From NCBI GenBank assembly GCA_945635805.1, contig CALZCW010000009.1, positions 1 through 10,513 on the forward strand: a DNA stretch of 10,513 nt, read 5' to 3'. The number at the start of each line of letters is the position of its first letter. Position 1 is the stretch's first letter. The position numbers and the translations under genes were made by a program. Source of the stretch: an uncultured Clostridia bacterium. Lineage in GTDB: Bacteria > Bacillota > Clostridia > Oscillospirales > Oscillospiraceae. The notes beneath the pieces were generated by a model. The model saw only the letters and a list, made by a program, of their open reading frames with translations, was not told where the DNA came from and did not search any database. Positions 1-5,411 of this stretch are shown here, piece after piece.

Positions 1-484
1 CGGAAAAGGTCCCGGCACCGCCCTCACCGAACTGGACGTTGCTCTCCGGGTCCAGCACGCCGTCGTGCCAGAAGCGCTCCACCTTTTTTTGCCGCTCCCG
101 GGCGCAATCGCCGCGCTCGAGGACGATGGGCCGCAGACCGGCTCTGGCAAGGACCAGCGCAGCAAACATCCCGGCAGGGCCAAAGCCCACGACCACCGGG
201 CGCTTGTCCGAGGTTTTTTTCGGGATATGGTAATAATACGGCTCGGCCTTACTGATTTTGCTATTTCGATTTTGCCGTAGCAGCTTTCCCTCTCCGCTGC
301 GCAGTGTCACATCCACCGTGTAGACCCAGCGCAGGAGCGGCTTTTTCCTCGCGTCAAGGGAGCGGCGGAAGATGGTCAGCGCCGTGATGTCCGATGCCCG
401 CACATGCAGCGCCTGAGCCGCCAGATAGAGCAGGGCGTTTTGGTCGTGCTCCGGCGGCAGCATCAGGTCCCTGATCCGTATCAT
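1..484 (-). CDS. FAD-dependent dehydrogenase (COG2509-like), N-terminal part, cut by window edge
   Basis: Only the first 161 codons are inside the window; the gene runs off at position 1. The translation starts MIRIRDLMLPPEH and has an N-terminal domain of about 90 residues. A Rossmann dinucleotide-binding motif follows: GFGPAGMFAAL at residues 100-110, with the acidic VLERG strand end at 121-125. This layout, then an FGEGGAGTFS segment near the cut, matches the uncharacterised FAD-dependent dehydrogenase family COG2509; I recognise it from memory of the family. Substrate is unknown and the protein is probably cytosolic. The ATG overlaps the TGA of the upstream oxidoreductase gene (ATGA at 484-481). 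An AAGGAGG ribosome binding site lies inside the last codons of that gene, so the two are translationally coupled. The family is normally above 450 residues, so most of the catalytic part is missing here only because of the window edge. Confidence 0.85.
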   Translation of the reverse strand, partial: MIRIRDLMLPPEHDQNALLYLAAQALHVRASDITALTIFRRSLDARKKPLLRWVYTVDVTLRSGEGKLLRQNRNSKISKAEPYYYHIPKKTSDKRPVVVGFGPAGMFAALVLARAGLRPIVLERGDCARERQKKVERFWHDGVLDPESNVQFGEGGAGTFS

Positions 485-1680
485 AGGCGCCTCCTTAGCT
501 GTCCGGCAAGACGTCCCGACGACCAGGCCCACTGCAGATTGTAGCCGCCGCAGTCGCCGTCGATATCCAGGACCTCCCCCGCCGCGTAAAGACCGGGACA
601 CAGTCTGCTTTCCAGCGTTGTATCGTAAAAATCCTCCGTCCGGATGCCGCCGGCCGTCACCTGTGCCCCCTCCATGCCCATGGTCCCCAGAACGGGCAGA
701 GCAAAGCGTTTGACTGCATGGGTGATACATTCAAGCTGCGGAGCAGACAGCCCTCCGCAGGGCGTTTCCAGAGAGCAGCCGCAGAAACGCAGAAGGGTCC
801 TTCCCAGGCGGTTGTGGAGCATGCCGGTGAGTAAATCCTCGCTTTTCAGCCCTGGCAGATTCTTGCAGCGTGCGCGCAGCATGGCGCAAAGTTCCTCCTC
901 GGTTGTTTCCGGCAGCAGGTCCAACAGCAGTTCTCCTGCGGTATGGCAGACAGCCTCCCGGGACAGCTCAAAGATCAGCGGGCCGCTGACGCCGTAGTCC
1001 GTAAACTGCACCTCACCGGTGCGTTCCTGTCCGCCGTAGCGGGCACGGGCCACACAGCGCACGCCTTTTAAGGAGCGGACGTAGGTCGTATCGGTGCGAA
1101 GCTGGACGAGGGACGGGTATAGCTTGGTCTTACTATGGCCAAAGGAAGCAAGCAGCCGGTAGCCCAGGTCCGTGCCGCCCAGCTTTCCTCCTGCCGCGCC
1201 GCCGGCACAGACGATGACCCGGTCAGCGCTGTAGCGATTCTCGCCGGACAGGGCGAAAAATTCTCCTTTTTTCCGCCGCAGTTCCGAAACCTCGCAGCCG
1301 GTAACGATCTCCACATTGCTCCGCTGCTCCAATGTCAGGCGCAGCACGTCGACCACGCTGTTGGCACTGTCGCTGCGGGGATAGATTCTCCCGCTGTCCT
1401 CCGCCGTGGTCAGCAGACCCAGATCGCGGAAGAGCGCCAGGGTGCGCTCCACGCCGAATTCCTCCAGGGCAAAGCGGCAAAACTCCGGCGTCTGGCCGTG
1501 GTAATGGGCCGCAGATAAATTCAGATTGCTCAGATTGCAGCGGCCGTTGCCCGTGGCAAGGAGCTTTCTCCCCACACGGGCCTGCCGCTCCAGTAGGAGC
1601 ACATGGTTTTCCCTGTTTTCCGACGCCGTCAGCGCCGCCATCATGCCCGACGCGCCGCCGCCGATGATCATTACTCTCAT
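481..1680 (-). CDS. NAD(P)/FAD-dependent oxidoreductase, HI0933/BaiN-like family
   Basis: The protein has 399 residues, the usual length of the HI0933-like (YhiN/BaiN/RdsA) flavoproteins. It begins MRVMIIGGGASGMMAAL with the FAD-binding GGGASG at residues 7-12 and the ribose-binding acid at E31 (LLLERQ). The family signature GNGRCNLSN is at 44-52, FTDYGVSGP at 226-234, and the C-terminal FAD motif YAAGEVLDIDGDCGGYNLQ at 365-383. No signal peptide or membrane segment is seen, so it is probably cytosolic. The physiological substrate is not settled for most members. BaiN was proposed to act on bile-acid intermediates, but family membership alone does not show that here. The reading frame is open further upstream to 1773. 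I chose the ATG at 1680 because GGAGG lies 7 bases before it (1688-1692) and because the Rossmann strand starts immediately after, as in the family. Its stop overlaps the start of the next flavoenzyme gene. Confidence 0.93.
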   Translation of the reverse strand: MRVMIIGGGASGMMAALTASENRENHVLLLERQARVGRKLLATGNGRCNLSNLNLSAAHYHGQTPEFCRFALEEFGVERTLALFRDLGLLTTAEDSGRIYPRSDSANSVVDVLRLTLEQRSNVEIVTGCEVSELRRKKGEFFALSGENRYSADRVIVCAGGAAGGKLGGTDLGYRLLASFGHSKTKLYPSLVQLRTDTTYVRSLKGVRCVARARYGGQERTGEVQFTDYGVSGPLIFELSREAVCHTAGELLLDLLPETTEEELCAMLRARCKNLPGLKSEDLLTGMLHNRLGRTLLRFCGCSLETPCGGLSAPQLECITHAVKRFALPVLGTMGMEGAQVTAGGIRTEDFYDTTLESRLCPGLYAAGEVLDIDGDCGGYNLQWAWSSGRLAGQLRRRL

Positions 1681-1720
1681 GTAAGAGCCTCCAAATAAAA
1701 CGCAAATTCTGATAAATACC

Positions 1721-1749
1721 ATTATACCCCAAGGCTGCCCTTCAGGCAA
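1721..1749 (-). promoter_or_regulatory. Sigma-A-type promoter for the two-flavoenzyme operon
   Basis: On the minus strand TTGCCT (1749-1744) is followed after 17 bases by a perfect TATAAT (1726-1721). Predicted transcription start is near 1714, leaving a leader of about 34 bases that contains the GGAGG at 1692-1688. This is a sequence match only; it has not been tested. Confidence 0.7.
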
Positions 1750-1757
1750 GCGCCTTC

Positions 1758-1786
1758 TTGACACCGGCGGCAAAATCCGCTATGAT
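1758..1786 (+). promoter_or_regulatory. Near-consensus sigma-A promoter for the DUF896 gene
   Basis: TTGACA (1758-1763), a 17-base spacer and TATGAT (1781-1786) match 11 of 12 consensus positions. The predicted start is near 1793, only about 13 bases before the chosen ATG. The -35 box is 8 bases from the -35 box of the divergent operon promoter, so the two face away from each other. Between and across them lies an imperfect dyad (AAGGC-TGCC, then GGCA-AGC-GCCTT, 1731-1756). Confidence 0.75.
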
Positions 1787-1805
1787 GTCCTGGGAGATGA
1801 TGAAA

Positions 1806-2009
1806 ATGACGATGGAAGAGATGATCCCGCGGATCAACGAGCTTGCCCGCAAGGCCAAGACCGTCGGACTGACGGAGGACGAGGCAAAAGAGCGTGACGC
1901 CCTGCGGCAGGAATACCTCGCCGCCTTTCGCAAGAGCCTCAATGCCCAGTTGGACAACACCTATATCGTCACCCCCGACGGAACCAAGCACAAGCTGAAA
2001 AAGAAATAG
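1806..2009 (+). CDS. DUF896 family protein (YnzC-like)
   Basis: This small basic protein has 67 residues. Its core INELARKAKTVGLTEDE (residues 10-26) and the later LRQEYLAAFRKSL and NTYIVTPDGT match DUF896, a Bacillota family of short helical proteins that includes YnzC of Bacillus subtilis. The predicted fold is a helical hairpin with a flexible Lys-rich tail (KHKLKKK). The molecular function of the family is not well established, and I infer none. The frame is open back to a TTG at 1758, but that codon coincides with the -35 box. I chose ATG 1806 because GGGAG (1792-1796) lies 9 bases upstream and because it gives the usual family length. ATGs at 1797, 1800 and 1812 remain possible. The gene is monocistronic and converges on the DUF1294 gene with 4 bases between the stops. 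Confidence 0.85.
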   Translation: MTMEEMIPRINELARKAKTVGLTEDEAKERDALRQEYLAAFRKSLNAQLDNTYIVTPDGTKHKLKKK

Positions 2010-2013
2010 GACA

Positions 2014-2298
2014 TCACGTCCACTGCAGATAGCCAAAATGAATAAGCAGGATCAGCGCCACGGCCTGGACAACCAGGAGCAGCGGAAAGCCGACGGCAAA
2101 GCTGCGGTGGCGCGTCTTATGGTGAAACAGCCGCATGGCGAGGCAGCCTCCCAGGCTCCCGCCAAGGACAGCAAGCAAAAACAGTGTCTTTTCCGGGATA
2201 CGCCATTGGCCGTGGACCGCAAAACGCTTGTCCAAAAACATCATCAGAAACGCTGCGGCGTTTACCGTCAGCAGATAGATCAAAACGACTTTACCCAT
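2014..2298 (-). CDS. DUF1294 family small integral membrane protein
   Basis: The protein has 94 residues. It has a hydrophobic first segment (about 3-20), then DKRFAVHGQWRIPEKTL (23-39), a Gly-rich LAVLGGSLGG stretch, FHHKTRHRSFAVGFP (58-72), and a final hydrophobic segment (about 72-88). The W-R-I-P-E-x-T-L block, the LGG block and the H-K-T-R-H block are the hallmarks of DUF1294, a family of small membrane proteins of unknown function. I expect three membrane segments with the conserved charged loops on one side. The ATG at 2298 has AAGGAGCC upstream at 6-base spacing. A 7-bp hairpin lies just upstream of that site in its leader. It is convergent with the DUF896 gene and shares no obvious terminator with it. 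Confidence 0.88.
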   Translation of the reverse strand: MGKVVLIYLLTVNAAAFLMMFLDKRFAVHGQWRIPEKTLFLLAVLGGSLGGCLAMRLFHHKTRHRSFAVGFPLLLVVQAVALILLIHFGYLQWT

Positions 2299-2317
2299 TG
2301 CTATGGCTCCTTACTCC

Positions 2318-2344
2318 GCCCTGTTTGACAGGGCTTTCTCCTTT
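2318..2344. other. Hairpin between divergent DUF1294 and membrane-protein genes
   Basis: GCCCTGT (2318-2324) and ACAGGGC (2328-2334) form a perfect 7-bp stem with a 3-base loop. On the plus strand TTTCTCCTTT follows, so it could act as a weak terminator for readthrough from the DUF896 promoter. On the minus strand it lies in the DUF1294 leader just before AAGGAG. A TTGACA (2325-2330) falls inside it, but no good -10 box follows at 16-19 bases. Terminator, leader structure and operator cannot be told apart from sequence alone. Confidence 0.4.
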
Positions 2345-2379
2345 CGCGTGAATAAGATGAAACACAGGCGGTGATTACA

Positions 2380-2826
2380 ATGAAGAAATGGCTTATTGCC
2401 GCGATTCTGATCGTTCTGACGGTCCTGATTGCTGTCAGCATTTTCCTGGTCCTGCGGTTTTACAGCATCTACAGTTCCATGGAAAGCAGCGACCCGGAGC
2501 CGTCCACCCAGCAGACCGACGTGGAGGCCTATATCGCGACTCTCTGGCCGGCCTTTACCTGCGAATACAGCGACGGTTCCCTGACCATGACCCAGACTAC
2601 CACCATCAGCTATGCCGGTGCCCTGTCCTACGGCAAGGAGGTCTACTGCGACGATCTGGCGCCCGAAACCTACCTGTCTGATGCCGTGGCAGTGGCGGCG
2701 GATGTCGCCAGTCACTGCGGCGTTTCGGCAAGGGTGACCTTCCGTTTTCTCAGCTCCGACGGGGAGCCGATCTTTACCGTCAGCAGCGACGGAACCATTT
2801 GGACCTGTTGGGGGGCTGAAGAATGA
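2380..2826 (+). CDS. Unrecognised single-pass membrane-anchored protein
   Basis: I do not recognise this family. The 148-residue product begins MKKWLIAAIL and has one long hydrophobic segment (about 4-27) after two lysines. A Ser/Pro/Thr-rich stalk follows (about 32-47), then a domain of about 100 residues containing four cysteines (61, 90, 113, 143) and beta-like stretches such as RVTFRFLSSDGEPIFTVSSD. There is no lipobox cysteine and no clear signal-peptidase site, so I infer an N-terminal anchor with the domain outside the cell. I chose ATG 2380 over GTG 2371 because AGGCGGTG lies at a suitable distance before the ATG and the GTG falls inside that site. The stop overlaps the start of the gtrA-like gene (ATGA, 2823-2826), implying translational coupling and perhaps a joint role with it. 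Confidence 0.75.
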   Translation: MKKWLIAAILIVLTVLIAVSIFLVLRFYSIYSSMESSDPEPSTQQTDVEAYIATLWPAFTCEYSDGSLTMTQTTTISYAGALSYGKEVYCDDLAPETYLSDAVAVAADVASHCGVSARVTFRFLSSDGEPIFTVSSDGTIWTCWGAEE

Positions 2827-3245
2827 AGGAAAAAATCAAAGCGCTTTTTGACGAAAAGCTGTGGAAATTCCTGCTGGTGGGCGTGCTCAACACCCTGGTG
2901 GGCAACGGCCTGATGTTCCTGCTCTACAATCTGGCCCATTGGAGCTACTGGCCCTCCACCGCCGTCAGCTACTTTCTTGCCAGCGTCATGAGCTACTTCC
3001 TCAACCGCTATTTCACCTTCAAATATCAGGGCGGCGGCTGGAAAGTGGTACTCCGTTTCGCCCTGAACATTGCCGTCTGCTATTTCCTGGCCTACGGCGT
3101 CGCCCAGAAGCTGATGTCCGCAATTCTATCCGGCGTGGGAGACTCCCTGCGGGACAACATCGCCATGCTGACGGGAATGTGCCTGTTTGTCGGCCTTAAC
3201 TACCTGGGGCAGCGGTTCTTCGCCTTCCGCGAGCCGAAAGAATAG
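2823..3245 (+). CDS. GtrA family membrane protein
   Basis: The protein has 140 residues with four predicted membrane segments (about 14-37, 41-60, 75-97, 111-130). WKFLLVGVLNTLVG near the N-terminus, YFLNRYFTFKYQ (58-69) and NYLGQRFFAF (126-135) are typical of the GtrA/DPMS-like family (PF04138). In Shigella phages GtrA is thought to flip undecaprenyl-phosphate-glucose across the membrane, and other members are tied to teichoic acid or arabinogalactan glycosylation. By analogy this protein may help move a lipid-linked sugar, but the sugar is unknown and no glycosyltransferase gene is adjacent. The start overlaps the previous stop. A GGGGG run 7 bases before the ATG can pair with the anti-Shine-Dalgarno sequence through one G-U pair. 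A separate promoter for the next gene starts directly after the TAG stop. Confidence 0.92.
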   Translation: MKEKIKALFDEKLWKFLLVGVLNTLVGNGLMFLLYNLAHWSYWPSTAVSYFLASVMSYFLNRYFTFKYQGGGWKVVLRFALNIAVCYFLAYGVAQKLMSAILSGVGDSLRDNIAMLTGMCLFVGLNYLGQRFFAFREPKE

Positions 3246-3274
3246 TTGACTTTTTCGGGAAGAGCGGATATAAT
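3246..3274 (+). promoter_or_regulatory. Strong sigma-A-type promoter for the PAP2 gene
   Basis: TTGACT (3246-3251), a 17-base spacer and a perfect TATAAT (3269-3274) match 11 of 12 consensus bases. The -35 box begins on the base after the gtrA TAG stop. Predicted start is near 3281, leaving a leader of about 20 bases with GAGGTGAT (3288-3295) as the ribosome binding site. Confidence 0.8.
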
Positions 3275-3300
3275 GGCCCAATGATTCGAGGTGATTGTCC

Positions 3301-3999
3301 ATGATTCGACGCACATTGCGAAAGATCATCCCAACCTACGCCATTTTTCCGCTGATCCTGACGGGCCTTATGAATCTTTTCGCCTATCAGGGAAACAAGC
3401 TGATCCAGCTCATCGTCGGCATAGACCGGGTCATCGACCTAACGACGCCGTGGGACAGCTACTTTGCTTTTAACCCGACCTGGGTGCTGGTCTACATAGG
3501 GACCTTCGTCTTCTGGGCCTACCAATACACCACTGTGGCGCGGGAAAGCCCCGAAAAAGCATATCAGCTTGCAGCGGCGGATTTTGTCGCCAAGCTCATC
3601 TGCTTTTTCTTCTTCGCCTTTATGCCGACCACCAACGTCCGCCCGGAGGTGGAGGGCACCGGCTTCATTCCCTTCCTCATGCGCTTCATCTACTGGGTCG
3701 ATACGCCCACCAACCTGTTCCCCTCGATTCACTGCTTTGTGGCGTGGCTGGGAACACGGTATATGTTCGAGTGCAAAAAGCTCCGGCATAAGGGCCCGAC
3801 CTGTGTTCTGTGCGTGATCGGCTCCATTTTGGTCTTCCTCTCCACCCTCCACACCAAGCAGCACGTTCTGCCGGATGTGGTCTCCGGCATCATCGTGGCG
3901 GAGATCGGCTGGTTCACAGCGCGGTTTACCAAGCTGCCCAAGGTCGTGGAACGGATCAATGAGAAGTTCATGAAGACCCGACTGTGCAAGATTCTGTAA
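3301..3999 (+). CDS. PAP2 superfamily membrane phosphatase/phosphotransferase
   Basis: The protein has 232 residues with about six hydrophobic segments. PAP2-type active-site elements are in order: an RP pair at 114-115 (TTNVRPEVEG), PSIH at 141-144, and STLHTKQHVLPDVVSG at 181-196 with H188 and D192. In this superfamily the PSxH histidine and the last histidine-aspartate pair catalyse phosphate ester cleavage or transfer on a lipid at the outer membrane face. The motifs differ from classical PAP2: PSGH reads PSIH, the SR of the third motif reads ST with K186 nearby, and the first-motif lysine is displaced. This resembles the PAP2_3/inositolphosphotransferase-like branch, so the substrate is open. 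ATG 3301 is preferred to TTG 3295 because GAGGTGAT precedes it at 5 bases. It has its own promoter and ends 9 bases before a strong terminator. Confidence 0.88.
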   Translation: MIRRTLRKIIPTYAIFPLILTGLMNLFAYQGNKLIQLIVGIDRVIDLTTPWDSYFAFNPTWVLVYIGTFVFWAYQYTTVARESPEKAYQLAAADFVAKLICFFFFAFMPTTNVRPEVEGTGFIPFLMRFIYWVDTPTNLFPSIHCFVAWLGTRYMFECKKLRHKGPTCVLCVIGSILVFLSTLHTKQHVLPDVVSGIIVAEIGWFTARFTKLPKVVERINEKFMKTRLCKIL

Positions 4000-4008
4000 C
4001 AATGCGTG

Positions 4009-4048
4009 AAATACCCGCCTGCAGGGCTTTTGCAGGCGGGTATTTTTT
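4009..4048 (+). terminator. Strong intrinsic terminator after the PAP2 gene, shared with the convergent operon
   Basis: The stem arms 4009-4023 and 4031-4045 are perfectly complementary over 15 bp with a 7-base loop (gggcttt). A TTTTTT tract (4043-4048) follows on the plus strand. The convergent DHHW gene ends at 4047, so its stop codon lies at the edge of the T tract. On the minus strand only a short TATTT follows the stem, so termination is probably stronger for the plus-strand transcript. Confidence 0.93.
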
Positions 4049-5399
4049 ACTGCACCAAGCGGTTGAGCCATTCGATATAGCTGTCGGAATTTAGCACCAT
4101 GGGATAGTCCAGAACGATGCAGTCATCCACACCCTGCTCCTGGGCAAATTGCTTCAGGTCCAGGCTGGGTTTTCCGTCGCGGTTGAATTCCCGTGGGTCG
4201 ATGGCGATGATCTTGCTGTAGTGGCTGGTAAGCCAGGGGGCAAAGGCGTTGCCGTAGGATTCCTTCAGCAGCATGCACACCGGGCCGTCCACATCGGTGG
4301 AAATGATGGTCACGGGGTGGTCGCCGCCCAGGAAGCAGAGATACTTATTGGAAACGCTGTCGCCGACCCAGCTGATGACGCCGATCTCATATTTCAGGCT
4401 CAGGGTCGCGTCCTCATAGTAGAAGGTATCCGTCTCCACATAAGGCCGCCAATAATGCAGCGTGTCCGGATTTTCCCGCAGAATGGAGCTCTGGGGATAG
4501 TCGGAGAGGAAATTATACATGGAGCCGACAAAGGAGTCGTACTGGCCCGTCTCAAAGGAGCTGAGGGGCTGGGCATGAAGTCCGGCGGCATCGCAGAAGG
4601 CCGTATAGGCATAGTAGGCGCCCAACTGGGTCCAGTGATGGTCCGTGCGGAAGTAGATGTACTCGTCGATGTGGGAAGCCAGGGCGGAATAGGCATCGAC
4701 GGTGCGGACATTGCTGCCCATATGGTCATAGCAATAGTCGATCATGTCGATCTGGGAGGAGCTGCCGGTGTGATAGTCCTCCGTGGTGTAGAACTCCGCC
4801 GCGTTGGGCACGACGATGCTGTAGGTATTCACGTCGCTGCCCAGGGCCGTTGCGATATTGGTCACGGCGCCGGCATAGTCGCTGATGGAATCGTAGTCAG
4901 CGTAGGGCACCTCCACGGCGCGGGTACCCACCAACAGAGCGGCGCCCAGGTTTTCCACTACGGTGCCCGCTTCCGGTCCGTCACTGGGGGCGACAGATTC
5001 GGTGGTTTCCGGCTGGGTCGGTTCCGTCGGCTCCGTTGACTGTGAACTGTCCGAGCCATTGGAGGACGACGCAGCGGTGGAAGGATTTTCCAGCGACGCG
5101 CCATGGTCCGCCGCCTGGGAATTCATGTTCAGGATGAGCTGCACGTCGTCCTCACCGGAAAAGCCGGAGAATTTATAAAAGCCGTTTAGGGACGTGTTCA
5201 TCTTTTTCAGCGATTCCGACTGGGGAAAAGCCTCGGCATAGTATGACCGGGTGCCGCTTGCATAGCTGCCGCTGAGCAGGCCACTGAAGGTCAGTTCAGG
5301 CTTCTTCACATCGGCATTCAGAGAAAACAGCGAATAGATCCCCACGACCAGGAGCAGCGTCAATAGCAGCGCGCCGAGGACGGCATAGATTTTTTTCAT
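4047..5399 (-). CDS. DHHW family protein, AlgJ/AlgX-like partner of the MBOAT acyltransferase
   Basis: The protein has 450 residues with an N-terminal membrane anchor (about 4-26). A low-complexity Ser/Thr/Pro/Glu linker (about 107-145) separates the N-terminal part from the main domain. RTDHHWTQLGAYYAY (251-265) carries the DHHW signature (PF14286), and KESYGNAFAPWL (379-390) holds S381, which fits the serine of the SGNH-like AlgJ/AlgX acetyltransferase fold. D253, H254 or H255, and S381 would form the catalytic triad; this is inferred from family comparison. Such proteins act outside the membrane and pass an acyl group, usually acetyl, from the MBOAT partner to a polysaccharide or other surface polymer. 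AGGAGG (5412-5407) lies 7 bases before the ATG and overlaps the stop of the upstream MBOAT gene, so the two form one operon. Confidence 0.92.
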   Translation of the reverse strand: MKKIYAVLGALLLTLLLVVGIYSLFSLNADVKKPELTFSGLLSGSYASGTRSYYAEAFPQSESLKKMNTSLNGFYKFSGFSGEDDVQLILNMNSQAADHGASLENPSTAASSSNGSDSSQSTEPTEPTQPETTESVAPSDGPEAGTVVENLGAALLVGTRAVEVPYADYDSISDYAGAVTNIATALGSDVNTYSIVVPNAAEFYTTEDYHTGSSSQIDMIDYCYDHMGSNVRTVDAYSALASHIDEYIYFRTDHHWTQLGAYYAYTAFCDAAGLHAQPLSSFETGQYDSFVGSMYNFLSDYPQSSILRENPDTLHYWRPYVETDTFYYEDATLSLKYEIGVISWVGDSVSNKYLCFLGGDHPVTIISTDVDGPVCMLLKESYGNAFAPWLTSHYSKIIAIDPREFNRDGKPSLDLKQFAQEQGVDDCIVLDYPMVLNSDSYIEWLNRLVQ

Positions 5400-5411
5400 T
5401 GGCTTACCTCC

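Noticed and set aside
2325..2358. Possible promoter for the unknown-gtrA operon: TTGACA (2325-2330) with TAAGAT (2353-2358)
   Set aside because: The spacer is 22 bases, too long for a sigma-A promoter, and no better -10 box lies at 16-19 bases. The TTGACA also falls in the hairpin, so I do not call it.
3439..4071. Minus-strand open frame (210 codons) opposite the PAP2 gene
   Set aside because: It runs through the strong terminator and opposite PAP2 active-site codons, with no family resemblance.
4149..5039. Long plus-strand open frame (296 codons) opposite the DHHW gene
   Set aside because: It is antisense to a well-supported DHHW protein. The translation is Gly/Val/Ala/Asp-rich without any domain I recognise, and no promoter or good ribosome binding site precedes it. 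It is a by-product of GC-rich codon use.
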